Translations under genes and position numbers: made by a program | Notes under the pieces: generated by a model | What the model was told of the DNA's origin: nothing | What the model saw: only the letters and a program-made list of their open reading frames with translations | Database searches by the model: none | NCBI GenBank assembly: GCA_023846275.1 | Contig: CM043875.1 | Location: 23,688,593 to 23,752,592 of the forward strand | Source: Vanilla planifolia | Lineage: Eukaryota; Streptophyta; Magnoliopsida; Asparagales; Orchidaceae | DNA length: 64,000 bases | Direction: 5' to 3' | In this document: piece after piece, positions 1-11,600 of the stretch | Numbering within the stretch: the first letter of the stretch is position 1 | How the letters are laid out: every line of letters starts with the position of its first letter

Positions 1-681
1 CATGAGTTTTAATCTTTTGGTACTTTTGCATTATCCATAATCACTTTTCTTAGTTCCTAGAAAACAAGAATTATGCAAAAAGTTCTGGATTTATTCTTCA
101 ATAGATTAAAAAAACATAAGAGTTTGTATAAACTTTTCCTTACACTTTCTCAAACTATCCTCAACATTTTGCCTTCGCTCAATTCTCTTTATATGGGCTT
201 CTTTTATTGCTTATATATGAAAATGCATCCTTTTGAAAAATAAGGTATGAGAACAAGTTGTAGATTGAGTCTTTAGAATGTCTCATAGGTTGAACTATTC
301 AATGTATTGAAGGGAGCTAATTAACCCCTTTTAAGGATGAAAATACCCAGACATCCTAGTTGAGGAAGTTATACTCCTGTGAGGAAAAATTTAAGGAACA
401 ATAATTTAAGATGAAATCTAATTTTACAAAGGATTCTACATACGTACCAATGAAGGAGGAAATGTTAATTATAACAAAATTGATTAAAATCAGTCTCCCC
501 TCCTCTAGAACTATCTATGAATAAATATTCCATCCAATTAATAATTTTGAATACCACACAATGCATTCTTTGGTTATCCTTCACAAAATCCAGCACAATT
601 GCACTCAGCAAAACATTAAGGTGAAAACATAAATCCAAAGCAATCATGTTAAGAATCGCATTCGCAGGATTTATTATTCTT
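1..681. other. Spacer, no recognisable gene
   Basis: AT-rich sequence with only short chance reading frames on both strands. I see no domain, splice-supported exon or clear repeat. Confidence 0.5.
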
Positions 682-900
682 TGGTTAGCCTTTGCATGAT
701 TTTCTTCTGATTTAGATAAAACTACTCAAAATCGATTGGCAAGAGGCCAACAATTACATGAGCTGCTTAAACAATCCCAATCAGAACTTCCTGCGATGGA
801 ATACCAGATGGCTATCATTTACGCCGGAACAAATGGATATCTTGATGAGTCAGAAATTGGACGGGTAAAGAAATTTTTAAAGTACATGATGTCAAAGTGA
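682..900 (+). pseudogene. atpA: Plastid atpA fragment in nuclear DNA (NUPT)
   Basis: One frame encodes a piece near the C-terminus of the chloroplast ATP synthase alpha subunit. From about 703 it reads [18 protein letters not shown], then a LLKQSQSE block and an [10 protein letters not shown] block, ending in VKKFL and a stop at 898-900. These blocks are characteristic of plastid atpA and differ from mitochondrial atp1. An in-frame TGA at 697-699 sits where the plastid protein has Gln (AFA-stop-F for AFAQF). The usual last 40 or so residues are absent. About 65 codons remain open. The surroundings are ordinary nuclear AT-rich repeats, so I infer a plastid-to-nucleus transfer that is now partly decayed. 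It cannot make a functional subunit. Confidence 0.85.
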
Positions 901-2639
901 TACCCAACTGTTTTGAGCTTCAACTGCACAAATCCATTGGTCTCAAATAAGTGAAAACTATTCTCGAGGAAAGAGTAAATGTCTCATGAAAGCTATCCCA
1001 ATAGCTATATTCATCTCCCCACAAGAGACCAGGAAAGACAGATACAAAGGATCATATAGTTAAACAGTTGTAAGGACTCAGCCAAGGGATAGCTTATGCA
1101 ACCCAAATCCAAGTCTCTCATAAAAGCTATCCCCTCATGTTTACTTATTTTTCATCTTCTCATCCATTCTCAAGAATCACAAATCATGTTCTAAAAAACT
1201 TCAAAACTATGTTTCCTTCCAAAATTTCAGGATAATCCCTACAACATCCAAAACATAGTAAACTATCTTCTATGTCGAGCTCTCTCCAAGCCACTCTTAT
1301 TTCTTTGCAACTCTTGCGATGAGCAGTGAGGTTTGTGCAATTAAAGTAATCTTCTAGGTCCAAGCAGACAACCTTTGTATTTGTTTTCATAGGCCCTCCA
1401 TCAAGTCAACTCTCCAACATGCAACAAGTATAAAATAGATAAAGAGGGCCCCTTTTGGGAAACACATGGCCTTTATAGAAATGGATTTTTTCACAACTCT
1501 TTGGCAAATTGAAAGCCCCTACTGTAAAACTTCCACCATTGGCTCAAAATTGAAGGGAGCTTGTGCATAATCAAAAGAAGTTGAAGTGGCTTTCAGATTG
1601 GTTAATTGTTTCTTCAGAGGCTCAATCTCCTTGAAAGTCTCTAGCTTGCCACTCATTTTTCTTTTCCACTAGAATTTCTTCATCTCTTCCTAAGCTTCTT
1701 CCTTGTTATAGTTTCCTATTATAATGTTTGGAAGTTATCCTTTGGTTCTTCTATCACTTTCAATGCCTACTCCACCTAATCTTCATGATGGACAGCATCC
1801 TATAGTTGGGCAAGCCCATGACCCAAGTGCAAGAATAACTATGCATCCATTCAAGGATCATCATCATCAATTTTGCCTTACTACTAAACAAGAAAAAAAA
1901 AATGGGGAACAATTGCATCACACTCTCAAAGACATATAGACCACCTTGTGCTATCCTTTGGAGGACAACACCAACAGCCATACTCTAGGGGACAAAACAA
2001 AGACCCGCACTAGTAAGTCAAGTGGCAAATCCTCGCTGCTTGATGCCTTTGATTTCCTCTTGCCACTTGCCACACCTTGGCTCCTCTCCAACTTACTTTG
2101 CTTCCTCATGACCTCCTATAAAGGTCCACTATTTGCTCTTCCATGGCTGCTAGAGACAGATGTGCATCAATTGGCTCTACTAAAATGATCCCAAGCCTCT
2201 TTTGTGCTGGCACTTATTTCCTCGAAGGACACAAGGAAAAGGACCTCCAATGTGCACTTAGAATGTTTTGACTCTTTCACCATTCAAGCCTCAACTTCAA
2301 TGGCAAAATACTCCTTGCAATAGCTCCTTGAGTCTCTTGTGTAAACTTATTCTACTACTTTCGTCCCTTCTTCCATCTAAGAGTTCACATATAGATGTTT
2401 TCAGCCAAATTTGCACCTTTACCAAGCTACATAATCACTCTTAATACCAACATGTGATTTAATCATACGAAGATATAAGGTGTCCCTTAAGAAATTCTTA
2501 AGTCTCCTAATGTCTCTCTCCTATGGCTTGACTACTAGAGGGCTTTGAGATCTATAACTGATCTGTCTACAAGGTGTTCTCACCTTGAGCTCTCATTAGC
2601 AGACTTTCTAGTCAAAATAGAAGTACTGAAAGTGAAAGC
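901..2639. other. Spacer, probably decayed repeats
   Basis: No gene recognised. Short open frames occur on both strands (for example 1184-1390 minus and 1724-2188 plus) but overlap each other and show no family motif or splice context. The composition is mildly less AT-rich than the spacer at 18-40 kb, as expected of old transposon sequence. Confidence 0.4.
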
Positions 2640-3330
2640 GTTAAATAGAGATAAGTAAAGGAAGAAGAAGAAAGAAATGAGGATTTTTGCCCAAGCAGAT
2701 TCCGTTCATTGGATTCTTGAATTTCACGAAGTTTTGATTCTCAGAACTTTCTGAATTTCTACACTTCTCAATTCTTGTTAATTCTTTTAAATTATTTTAT
2801 ACCTCTTTCACATCTCTTTATATAGAGATTAAGATATGATATTTAATCATAAAAAAAACATATGATTTTGGAATTTAAAATTTTAGAAATTCTACACGCA
2901 CCCACGCCAATCTACGCTGGGCAACTGTATGGTCGCACTAAGGGGGGTGTCCACGCTTACAGGTACTGTTCCCACCCGCAGACAGCCTACCGCGCGTGCG
3001 TTGACCTCGGTGGCGTGGTAAGTGCAACTACCACGTACGCATGGAAAGAGTGCACGATAGGTGGCCGATTAGCGCACATGCATTACACATGCGCCTGTTC
3101 CACCAAAACAGGTGTGCAAGCACTCGGATGGCATCTCTCCGCGTGCAGCCCAGTAAGCGGTCTTGCTGCTTCATGCTTCATCATAGATTTTCATCATTTT
3201 GTCTCAATTTTTTTTATCTATTCTGGATTTATTAAGTTTGAAAGTGATTTCTTGATCAATAACCCCTGAACTCTTTGGTCAGCCATTTCACTTACACCCA
3301 CTTGACAGGCCAATCAGAGCAGGAGTGTAC
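2640..3330. mobile_element. LTR-like segment with GC-rich core
   Basis: A TATA-like stretch near 2817-2828 (tttatatagag) is followed by about 60 bp of AT-rich sequence. Then comes a sharply bounded GC-rich block at about 2895-3175, and AT-rich sequence resumes. A TATA box followed by a GC-rich transcribed leader is a common LTR layout, and a similar one appears at about 50.8-51.35 kb. The 135-codon frame at 2862-3269 crosses the GC boundary, has no recognisable domain and is probably chance. No coding domain or matching partner LTR was found, so a solo LTR is only a suggestion. Confidence 0.3.
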
Positions 3331-4264
3331 GTTAAATATCCATGATCCAAAGTGAACATGAAAAAATACTATAGCAAGGTAAGAAAATTCTTCTGCACTA
3401 GTCAATAGCAAAACCAACTTAGGTTAAAAGAAAATTTCTTGTCCTTTAGAGCCCAAGAGAGGTAAAATATCATTGTTATGACATTAAAGGCCAATTTTGT
3501 AGCCATAATGAACTAGCCTTTATAGAAAGAATTTTAAAATGGGAGATGTAGATTGAGTAAGAGATTTCAAGAATGATAGGCACCAATCATAAGTACTTGG
3601 TATTAAGACTTTGGAACACTTGCTCAAAAATTTTGATAGACTCTTAAAAAATTAACAAAGTTTGTCTTTGAATTGTAGAAAACTATTTTGCGAAGAGGTC
3701 AACACAGAAACCTTAGGCAATCAGAAGGAAATAAAATGGAAGATGTGGGTAACCTATGTCCTCTGATGATCGTGTAACACACATACCATCATCCCATGGT
3801 TCATTTTGAATTGGTCTTAGTGATCCAAGTTTGCAAAGTATCAATTACAAACCACTCTTGAAGCACCATCATCAAATTTTTTACATCCCAATGTCCACAA
3901 AATGCCCATTTCAATTATCAAGGTACATACATCATTGGTATGCATACCACTCAATTTCTACTCGACATTCACCATGCCTTGCGCCCAATCGTTGGTACCC
4001 ATTACCTCATCATGGCATGATGGAGACAAAAAATAAAATGTAGAAATTTTAGGAAAGATAAAAAGGAAATATGTAGTAATCACATTCTTAAAGGCTTTTA
4101 CTGGTCCAAATGTGCTTTCCCTCAGGTTTTAGCTCTCTCCAAGCACTACCAATCCAAGGCCTGCTTTATCTTATTAGTCAGCTATTATCTTATGTAATTA
4201 TAAACAAATGAACAAGTCAAGATGGACATTGCATCATTTTTTTAACATTTCACCATCGATGAAG
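3331..4264. other. Spacer, nothing recognised
   Basis: No supported gene or RNA. Small overlapping frames only. Confidence 0.4.
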
Positions 4265-4960
4265 TTAATTAGCATCTCCTCGACACAACTTTGATAGGAG
4301 ACAAGATCTCATAAACCAGGGTGTTGTCATCTCCATTTGCATATCGAATGTAGCCCCAGGCTTCGACTTAATTGAATACCAATCTAGCCAGCACAACCCT
4401 AATCTAACACCACATAAGTCATTGAAGATAATTCTCAATTCTTCCATCAATGCCTCAACTTTGGCCCACAAGAATTCATTCACCTTCTTTGAACTCTCAT
4501 AATAAGCTAGAACAAAACGTTTATGCTTTACCAATTTGTTGCTCAGTATATTCAATTACTCCATCTTCGCACTTTGCTACTTGTAAGCTTCAATAACAGC
4601 TTTCACGCACTTTATGGGAGATGTAATGGCCTCCAAGTTGCATCCTTTGTAGCTCATATAATTGTTCTCCACATATCTATGTGATAGCTTCTTTATAATC
4701 TAATATTTTTTCCACAAGCTCTTAGATTCATCTAATTTCCCTAGCATTTCACATTTAAAGAACATCAAGTACTTCCTAAATCACACAGTGGCCTTTAAAA
4801 AACTATAGATTGCCCCAACCAATTTTTTAGTTGGGTCATTTGATTCCTTCAACATGCAATAAACAACATTGAACTAGGTTCCATCGGATCCATAGTTCCT
4901 CCCCAACGTGAAGACAATGACCTTCATGCTCACTGCAAGGTTGTCCTAGAGTCTCAACCC
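4265..4960 (-). pseudogene. Decayed unknown protein-coding remnant
   Basis: The minus strand keeps a long frame interrupted by a few stops, several of them at likely former CAG, CGA or TGG codons. The intact part (4265-4555) is 96 codons, Lys- and Glu-rich and helical in character (KVNEFLWAKVEALMEELR). Upstream in the same frame are CVKAVIEAYK and KLVGAIYSFLKATV. The length and interrupted state suggest a retroelement gag or a host-gene fragment, but I recognise no family and assign no function. Confidence 0.3.
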
Positions 4961-5934
4961 ACTCACACAATATGACTTCGAAGGTAATAAAATGTCTTCT
5001 GCCCTTCAATAAAGTAAAGAAAGAGTTAATGAAGCTAATATTTTATCTTAAAAAAATATGGGCATAAAAATTCTTTCCACCCATATTTTTGAAGAGAAAA
5101 GATTAGCTTCCTCAACACTTATCTTTTCATCACTCCAACGTTGATTGGACTATGCATGGGCTCAAACACCATAATAGAAGATGATAAGCCCTCATCATTT
5201 GTTTCTTTTCCTTTTTAACTTCCTATTACCCCTCTTCCAACATCTCCTTAATCTTTATAAGAGCATGAGCCTTAATTGGTGCCTCAAATATATCCTCTTT
5301 CAATGGCCTCTACCTCTTGAGTCTTCTTGGTGACCTTTCGCAACACAGAGAAAAAGTTCATCTCTACATTATTGAGTTAAAGGAGCATTTGGCAAGTGGT
5401 AGAGGAGGTAAAGCAATTCCTAGGGTTTCTTGAAAGGATGAACCCAATATCCATGCCTCAACTTGCTCATCCCATTTTTATAGATTTCATTAAGTAATGT
5501 ACGAAGTTAATTTTGTTATATTGTTGTTTCAAGAAATAAGTGTATTCATCTGGAGACATTTCAACCAATTTTGCAAATGGATGAAATCTTTCTAAGTCAT
5601 GCCATTCATTTTCTACGAATGTTCGTACACTATATAAACTACACGATGTACAATATAATCGCATGGAGACATGAAACATGCAGAAGTCCCAGAATTAGCA
5701 ACTTCCATATGTCCCTATGTCTATTATACATCTTATGATTTGTCAAACATAGCATACAATATGCTCAAACAAATGGTATGTTTAGTCCATTTGAGTCAGT
5801 TGTGTTAAAAGGTTCTTCGATTGTAAGATAAGTTGTAAGTCAATCTATGCCATTCATTGCTCATATGCAAGTTAGAAGAGTCTAGAAGAGTCCTAAGAAT
5901 ACATACACGATTACACATGGTCCTAACAACTAGA
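4961..5934. other. Spacer, nothing recognised
   Basis: No gene supported. The minus-strand frame at 5467-5679 has no recognisable motif. Confidence 0.4.
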
Positions 5935-6440
5935 TGTTATTTTGATGAACATCCTAGTAAACTTTTTTGTTTTGCAACCCTAATTAAAAGTGCGAGTTCT
6001 CTGTGATCTCCAATCCATTTGTCATAGAAAGTTTTGTAAAATATTAATTTACTACAAAGTGTATATTTGTATAATTTAGGACTTCTATAATGAAGTTTTG
6101 CAGGATGCACTACTCGAGTTGATTTAGCATTGCATATTTGTTTTCGGTCCATCCTTTTGTCTAATTCATTTATTATTTGAGTATGTAAGTTAATAAAGCT
6201 AGTAATTTTGCCTTGTTTTTTTATTGTGTGATATCATTGATCAAATTATTTTTGCTTCCAAAAGTACATGAAACCAACATAACTCATAAAATATATTTTG
6301 CCTTGCACCCATCCAATCCCCATTAATATTCTACAATATGCCTTCTCCAAATCGATAAAAATTAAGTGAAAACTCCCTCCTTTTTTCCCTAAACTTGACC
6401 ATGAAATCTCTACATAAATCTATAGCCTCAACTTTTGACA
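5935..6440. repeat. Ancient tandem duplication, copy 1
   Basis: Aligns in order with 6490-6975. Shared landmarks are gatgaac/gatgaat at 5944 and 6517, ataatgaag near 6088 and 6625, an attgtgtg block followed by 'aactcataaaa' or 'aactcacaaaa', and a run ending in 'ctatagcctcaa' or 'ctatagttgacc'. Divergence is high and the offset drifts between about 537 and 573 bp, so the event is old. No coding content is recognised. Confidence 0.55.
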
Positions 6441-6489
6441 TAAAATAAAATTTAGTATAAGGTTAAAACTATATAAAATTTTACACACA

Positions 6490-6975
6490 AGCTTAACATG
6501 TAGCTGACGTCATATTGATGAATATTTGACTAAGGCTTCATAAACATTTTTTGAGATCTCCACTCTACAACATATTGTATACAATTCCATGCAAAGCATA
6601 TACTTTTGTGATTCAAAACTTTAATAATGAAGACTTGTGTCATGCACTATTGTTCAATTTGCTTTGAGTTGTCTTTACCTATCTACTCTTCTTCCATCCT
6701 TTCTATCTATTTTGATTCACTGTTTGTTAGTTGAGTTTGCCGAGTTATTTAAGCATATAATTCTTCATAATATTGTTATTGTGTGGGTTTATTGATTAGA
6801 TTCATTATCCTTACAAATAACTTGAATCTGACATGCTTAACTCACAAAACCTCTTTTGCTTTGAATCCTCATTAACTTTTATTGGAACTCTATAATTAAA
6901 TTGATTAAAATTAATTAAAAATATTTTTTAAACTGCACATTAAAACTCTCAACAATGTACAGTCTCTATAGTTGA
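6490..6975. repeat. Ancient tandem duplication, copy 2
   Basis: Second member of the pair described at 5935-6440, in the same orientation and with the landmarks in the same order. It lies next to a LINE remnant on the minus strand, so both copies may be untranslated parts of that element. That link is inference. Confidence 0.55.
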
Positions 6976-7259
6976 CCTTAACAAGAATGATCATAAGATA
7001 TGTTGCTATCAAAACAAAATCTATGCTCAATCATTCTTGCTCAAAGTTTCAAAGTATAGTTTGCCAATCCAATGAATATGTACTAATGGTACTTCCTCCA
7101 CCCATCCAGTATCTAATTAATCTTTATAATAATACTGAACAGCTTGTTAAATTGATAGACATATTATTCAGTTATTCATTTCCATGCTTCTATAAAAATG
7201 GCATATTAGGTCAAAGAATTTTTTCCATTTATTTTCTTCGAAATTTCCATCACTATCCC

Positions 7260-7450
7260 ATGAATTCATCAAAAAAAAAATTATTTTCTTTCAAACAACT
7301 TAGCTCTAATAAATCAATCATATTTTCACAATCTTCATTGAAAAGCTTATGAAAATAACACATCCTTTTAGATTTAATATCTTCATTATTGACAAATACT
7401 TTCTTATCATAAACCTTGATACATTTACTTAAGTAGGCATTTTGTTTTCT
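7260..7450 (-). mobile_element. RTE-type LINE remnant, region before the RT domain
   Basis: One minus-strand frame stays open for about 60 codons, reading KCIKVYDKKVFVNNEDIKSK and then a CYFHKLFNEDCENMIDLLEL block. This matches the linker just before the reverse transcriptase in plant RTE-like LINEs, whose usual pattern is V-CIKDE--VLV-D-DIK-RW--YFHKLFNE. Two stops follow directly, and the RT core (DFxKAYD, FADD) was not found downstream. It is a dead fragment. The assignment rests on recalled family pattern. Confidence 0.55.
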
Positions 7451-8643
7451 TACTCCAAATTTTGATAAATTTACAGATGTATCTCTCTCTCAATTTAGTA
7501 TTTAATTTTTAATATAAATCTTCACAAGATGTCCAAGTATCATAGAATACTCTTTTGTCTCTCATCATGCTAATTTATGTCTCTCCCAATTCTTCATATT
7601 CCTGCAACTAAACCATCTTGTATAAAAAAAGATAATTCTATTTCTCATGAACTTGCTTTCAGCCTTTGCGTAATTTGGAATACACCTTTTTGTTTCTCTA
7701 CGCACATCCAAGGTACCTTAAAAATACAACTTGCAATGACATTCCACATAAGCTTAGTTCCCTCTTTTATCCCAAGATAAAACTCTAAAATTGTATTCCT
7801 GAATTAAATATTAAATTCATCCTTAGATTTCACCATCTACTCACAAAACATTTTTGACATGTTTTTCTCCTGATGTCCGCTAGCCTTTATCCATGTTGAG
7901 TCATCAAAAACATTCTCCTAGGACGGCCCTACAATATTTGTTATCTAGACAATACATTTTTCTTACAAGAAAATGAACAATTAATAAGCATTCTTAAAGA
8001 TTCATCTCATAAGAAATCAAACTCGTTTCTTATTTCTTTATAAAAAAGATAATAAGAACTCATGCAACAAAAACACATTGTCTTCTTCAGTGAGCGATAC
8101 ACTAATATAGAAAACAAGATATTAATTAGAATGCATGTGTTCGTTCAATCATGACAAAGATTCCAGATTCAGAGATTGAAGCAGGCAGCTTCACAGCAGC
8201 TCAACCAATCACGTCAGTGATCTCAGTATGTGCAAATGCTGCATCCCGCAGAAGCACCAATCCGAACCAAAATGCAAACAACACCATAATAGGCAAACCA
8301 TCAACTCTAGATTATGAATGAGATATCAAAAGTATTTAAAACCTAATCTCTCAAGTAAGAAAAAAGAATATATAGGAACATAATAGCGATTACATAACTG
8401 AGAATGCATGAAGCAAATTGACATGCAATGAGCTGATGTTAAAGAAGAAACACTCAACTGGAGTGCACTGAGGACTTGTAAAGCTGAAGCAAAAAGTTGG
8501 TATAAGGCTAATGCCAAACGATATTGATCCATGAAAACTCAGATGAAAAATGCGTCATAATGAGTTTCCCAATAATACGAACATCATAATATAAGCTACA
8601 ACCAGAGAAGTTCTAGCAAAATTTACAGACGATGCTGGCTTAC
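7451..8643. other. Spacer or intron beyond the last visible GAUT exon
   Basis: It lies immediately 3' of a good donor site (minus strand, 8643-8642) of the GAUT gene. It may therefore be the start of a long intron running past the left end of the window. I looked here for the next expected GAUT exon (HVFHIVTD-type) on the minus strand and did not find it. Confidence 0.4.
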
Positions 8644-11600
8644 CAGAGAATTCGAGATGGTTGAGTTCACAACTACTGCACATGCTAGTATGTTGTCCGA
8701 AAAAATAGAGTAGTGATACAGATCATTTTTCTGAAACTTTTGCCTGTTGGGCAGTTCCCTCTTCTCAGCTGTAAGAGCAAAGTACTCCGTAGTTAGTCGC
8801 ATTGACAGGCAATGAAGACCTTTAGGGAAAGTCCTGGCCACTAGCTGAATGAGATAGGAAACTTGCTTTTTCTCTGCTCTAACTTGTGCTTCCTTGGCCA
8901 ATGACGTGGCACGTAATTTTGAGGCAAAAGCAGAGCAGTCTGGGTAGGCCTTTTTGGCTTTATACAAAGTACTTTCCATTGCTTTCATTTTCTGCAAGGC
9001 ACTGACAAGTAGTTTCGCCTTAGCTCATGAAAGCTTTTTACCTATGGGCAGAATGCTTAATAGTTTACTACAAGTGTCCATGATCAAAATTTGTAATCTC
9101 GTAATTTTTCAAATGGTTTCTCTCAAGCATTACCTGCCAAACCAATTTTAGTTTCAAAAAAAAAAAAAAAAGAAATAGACATTGGATATTACCTCCTATG
9201 CAAATCAGAGTCGCTTTTGGCTTGACTGAGCACTCTTTCAATATCTTTAATCCTCAGCCTCAGCTCCTTCGCAATATGGGAGTTGCCGGTTGGTTGTGCA
9301 AAATGCAAATAGGCCCTGGCAGTGAGTACCTGATCCTCCATATACCTAATATTTTCATCCAACACGGGCCTTATACCTGAACACCGCTTTTGAACCTATA
9401 GATCACAATAACATGAAAATAACTTCTTCATTGGCCATAACTAATTCAAATGCATGCTGAAACTAAAAAATTATCAAATACTTAAGTTATTTTCTAAAGA
9501 AGATCCCCAATCCCCAAAAAATAGCTAAACCAATTGGTGTATTGGAATCATTAATAAACAAAATAATTATAAGTGCAGGTTGACATAGTAAACACCACAG
9601 CTGACTTTGAATATACTTTAATATGTCAATAATATCATTCAAATCATGGCTGAACACAGTTATAAAATGAACTATAACATTTTGAGTTACCATGAGTCTA
9701 AATCTAGTCATTAAGCAAAGTACTTTTCTCTTTTATCATAAAAGAGAGCATGCAAGAACGTTTTTTACTGGCATAACCTCTTGAAAGCTAACCTCCCTTC
9801 GACTGTAGAAGATTGGAAAAAGACTGGAATGAACCTAAAGTATGAATTGAAAGATAAGCACAAAATCAGTCAAAGCCAAATATTAGGTAGTCCTGCTCCA
9901 ACTAAATAACGATTCAACTTGGTGCAATAATTTCTAAATGACCTAATAGCGACTGAGAAAGTAAGATGGTTACCTGCTATGAAATTTTACTTTTATCTTT
10001 AGGATTAAGACAGGTGAAAAAAATTCAATAATTGCTTCTTTGATTGCTTTCCTTTTTCTGCCCATGTTCCCACAGCAACAAGAGAAGCAAACTTATGCAA
10101 AACTGCTCTTACAGCTAAATACTCTAATCTTCAAAAGGGAAACATCATTCCTCTAATAGAAAGCTTGAGATCGCACGTTTGTTCTTGTGTTGTTTTTTTA
10201 CCATAGAGGCATACAACTGCTACCAACTACCATCTAACGGCAATATAACCATCATGCAATTGGTACACACAAAGATACAAAAAGTGATATCAAGTTCAAA
10301 GGCAGGGAAGTCTACCTTTTGAGAGGACCTCCCTGGAGACATGCAAGGTCTCAAGGCTCAGATATGAGTATTATAACTTCCCAAGAGTATTTATCTCTCA
10401 AGAGGTTATCCCTTGACGCCTATCTGGTGAAAAACCTTCGTTATTATTATTATTTTGAATGAGCTTGGTTTGGTTCCCTTCATCATACTTTAGGACTAAG
10501 TTCTTAGCAAGTTTCTGTCAGGGCCTTTGGTTCAAAAGACTTGAACTTAATTTCTCTATGGTGCATCAATAAAACCCAATGGTTAGAAAAAGTAAAAGAA
10601 AGTTAAAGGGTTTGATTGGAAAGGAAATCGAAGTACAGGAATTATCTCACACTAATCACTTGTTCTTGGATCCCAAGAGTTCGTCTCTCTTCCTCTTCTA
10701 CAAAGTTCATGAAAACACACACACTACACTACATGCCACCAGCGAATTAGGAATTCAGTAGCACATCTTTGGCCTTAAATTCTGAAGTCTAAAGTGGAGA
10801 AGAAGATTGCATAAACAATTCTTAAAAAGTAAATTGATCATTGGAAAACAAATCTTATATTATTTTGGTATCAAAGAGTCATTGATCATGGTTGTATCCA
10901 GAAAGATTAAAAGTGTTGAAGCACAATCAGAGAAGGAAAAATAAAACCTATCAATAGAACTGAAGATTTGTTTGCATTTGCAAATTATGCTACAAAAACA
11001 AACCTTGCCCTTTTTAGTTCCCTAGAGTTCATTGGCAAGTGTCTCAAACTCACCAGTGGATTACTTACATCAAAGCAATGCTATAATTACCTATAAACAG
11101 TAGCCAACCAGTTCTTGAATATGGGAATACAAATTCCATGTCACCATGAAACCTCTAGTGAAGAAGCAACCCACATATTTTTCAGAAATGCTTAGACAAA
11201 GATAATTGATTCCTTAGTTCGTTTGATGTGCACTTTAGTTGATAATGGACACCATATTGAAAAGGAACACAATCTTCCATCCACAAACAAATAACCAAAC
11301 TAAGGCTGTGAATAGAACTACCATCAACTTTTAAGAGGATCCAATTCATGACATCAAAAGCTTAAGGATAAGGATCATAAATACTTACTTATAAACAAGC
11401 ACTACGTGGTTTAACATAGATTAGCCCATTCAAGACATTTCTTGGATTTCTTCCTCAATTCCATTCAAAGTGAACTTCAAGTGCAACGCAATGATAAGTA
11501 ATGAGGACCAGCTTTGAAAACAGCACACAACTTTCTCGAATCAGGAAGGTACATGCAGATATTAAGAGGCAATAGGTTCAATCCCAAAAGAAATATAACT

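Noticed and set aside
2862..3269. 135-codon plus-strand frame
   Set aside because: It spans AT-rich and GC-rich sequence without a break in a repeat-like segment, with no motif and no splice or codon signal.
6972..7352. 126-codon plus-strand frame
   Set aside because: It is antisense to the better-supported LINE remnant and rich in Ser, Phe and Lys from AT-rich DNA.
8160..8335. Minus-strand hydrophobic frame (VLLFAFWFGLVLLRD) just past the last GAUT exon
   Set aside because: It could be read as a small membrane protein or an alternative GAUT end, but there is no supporting acceptor in phase and no similarity to GAUT proteins.
10579..10761. 60-codon frame with a basic N-terminus (MVRKSKRKLKG)
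   Set aside because: It looks like a ribosomal-protein start at first sight but continues without any family similarity and lies in a transposon-rich intron.
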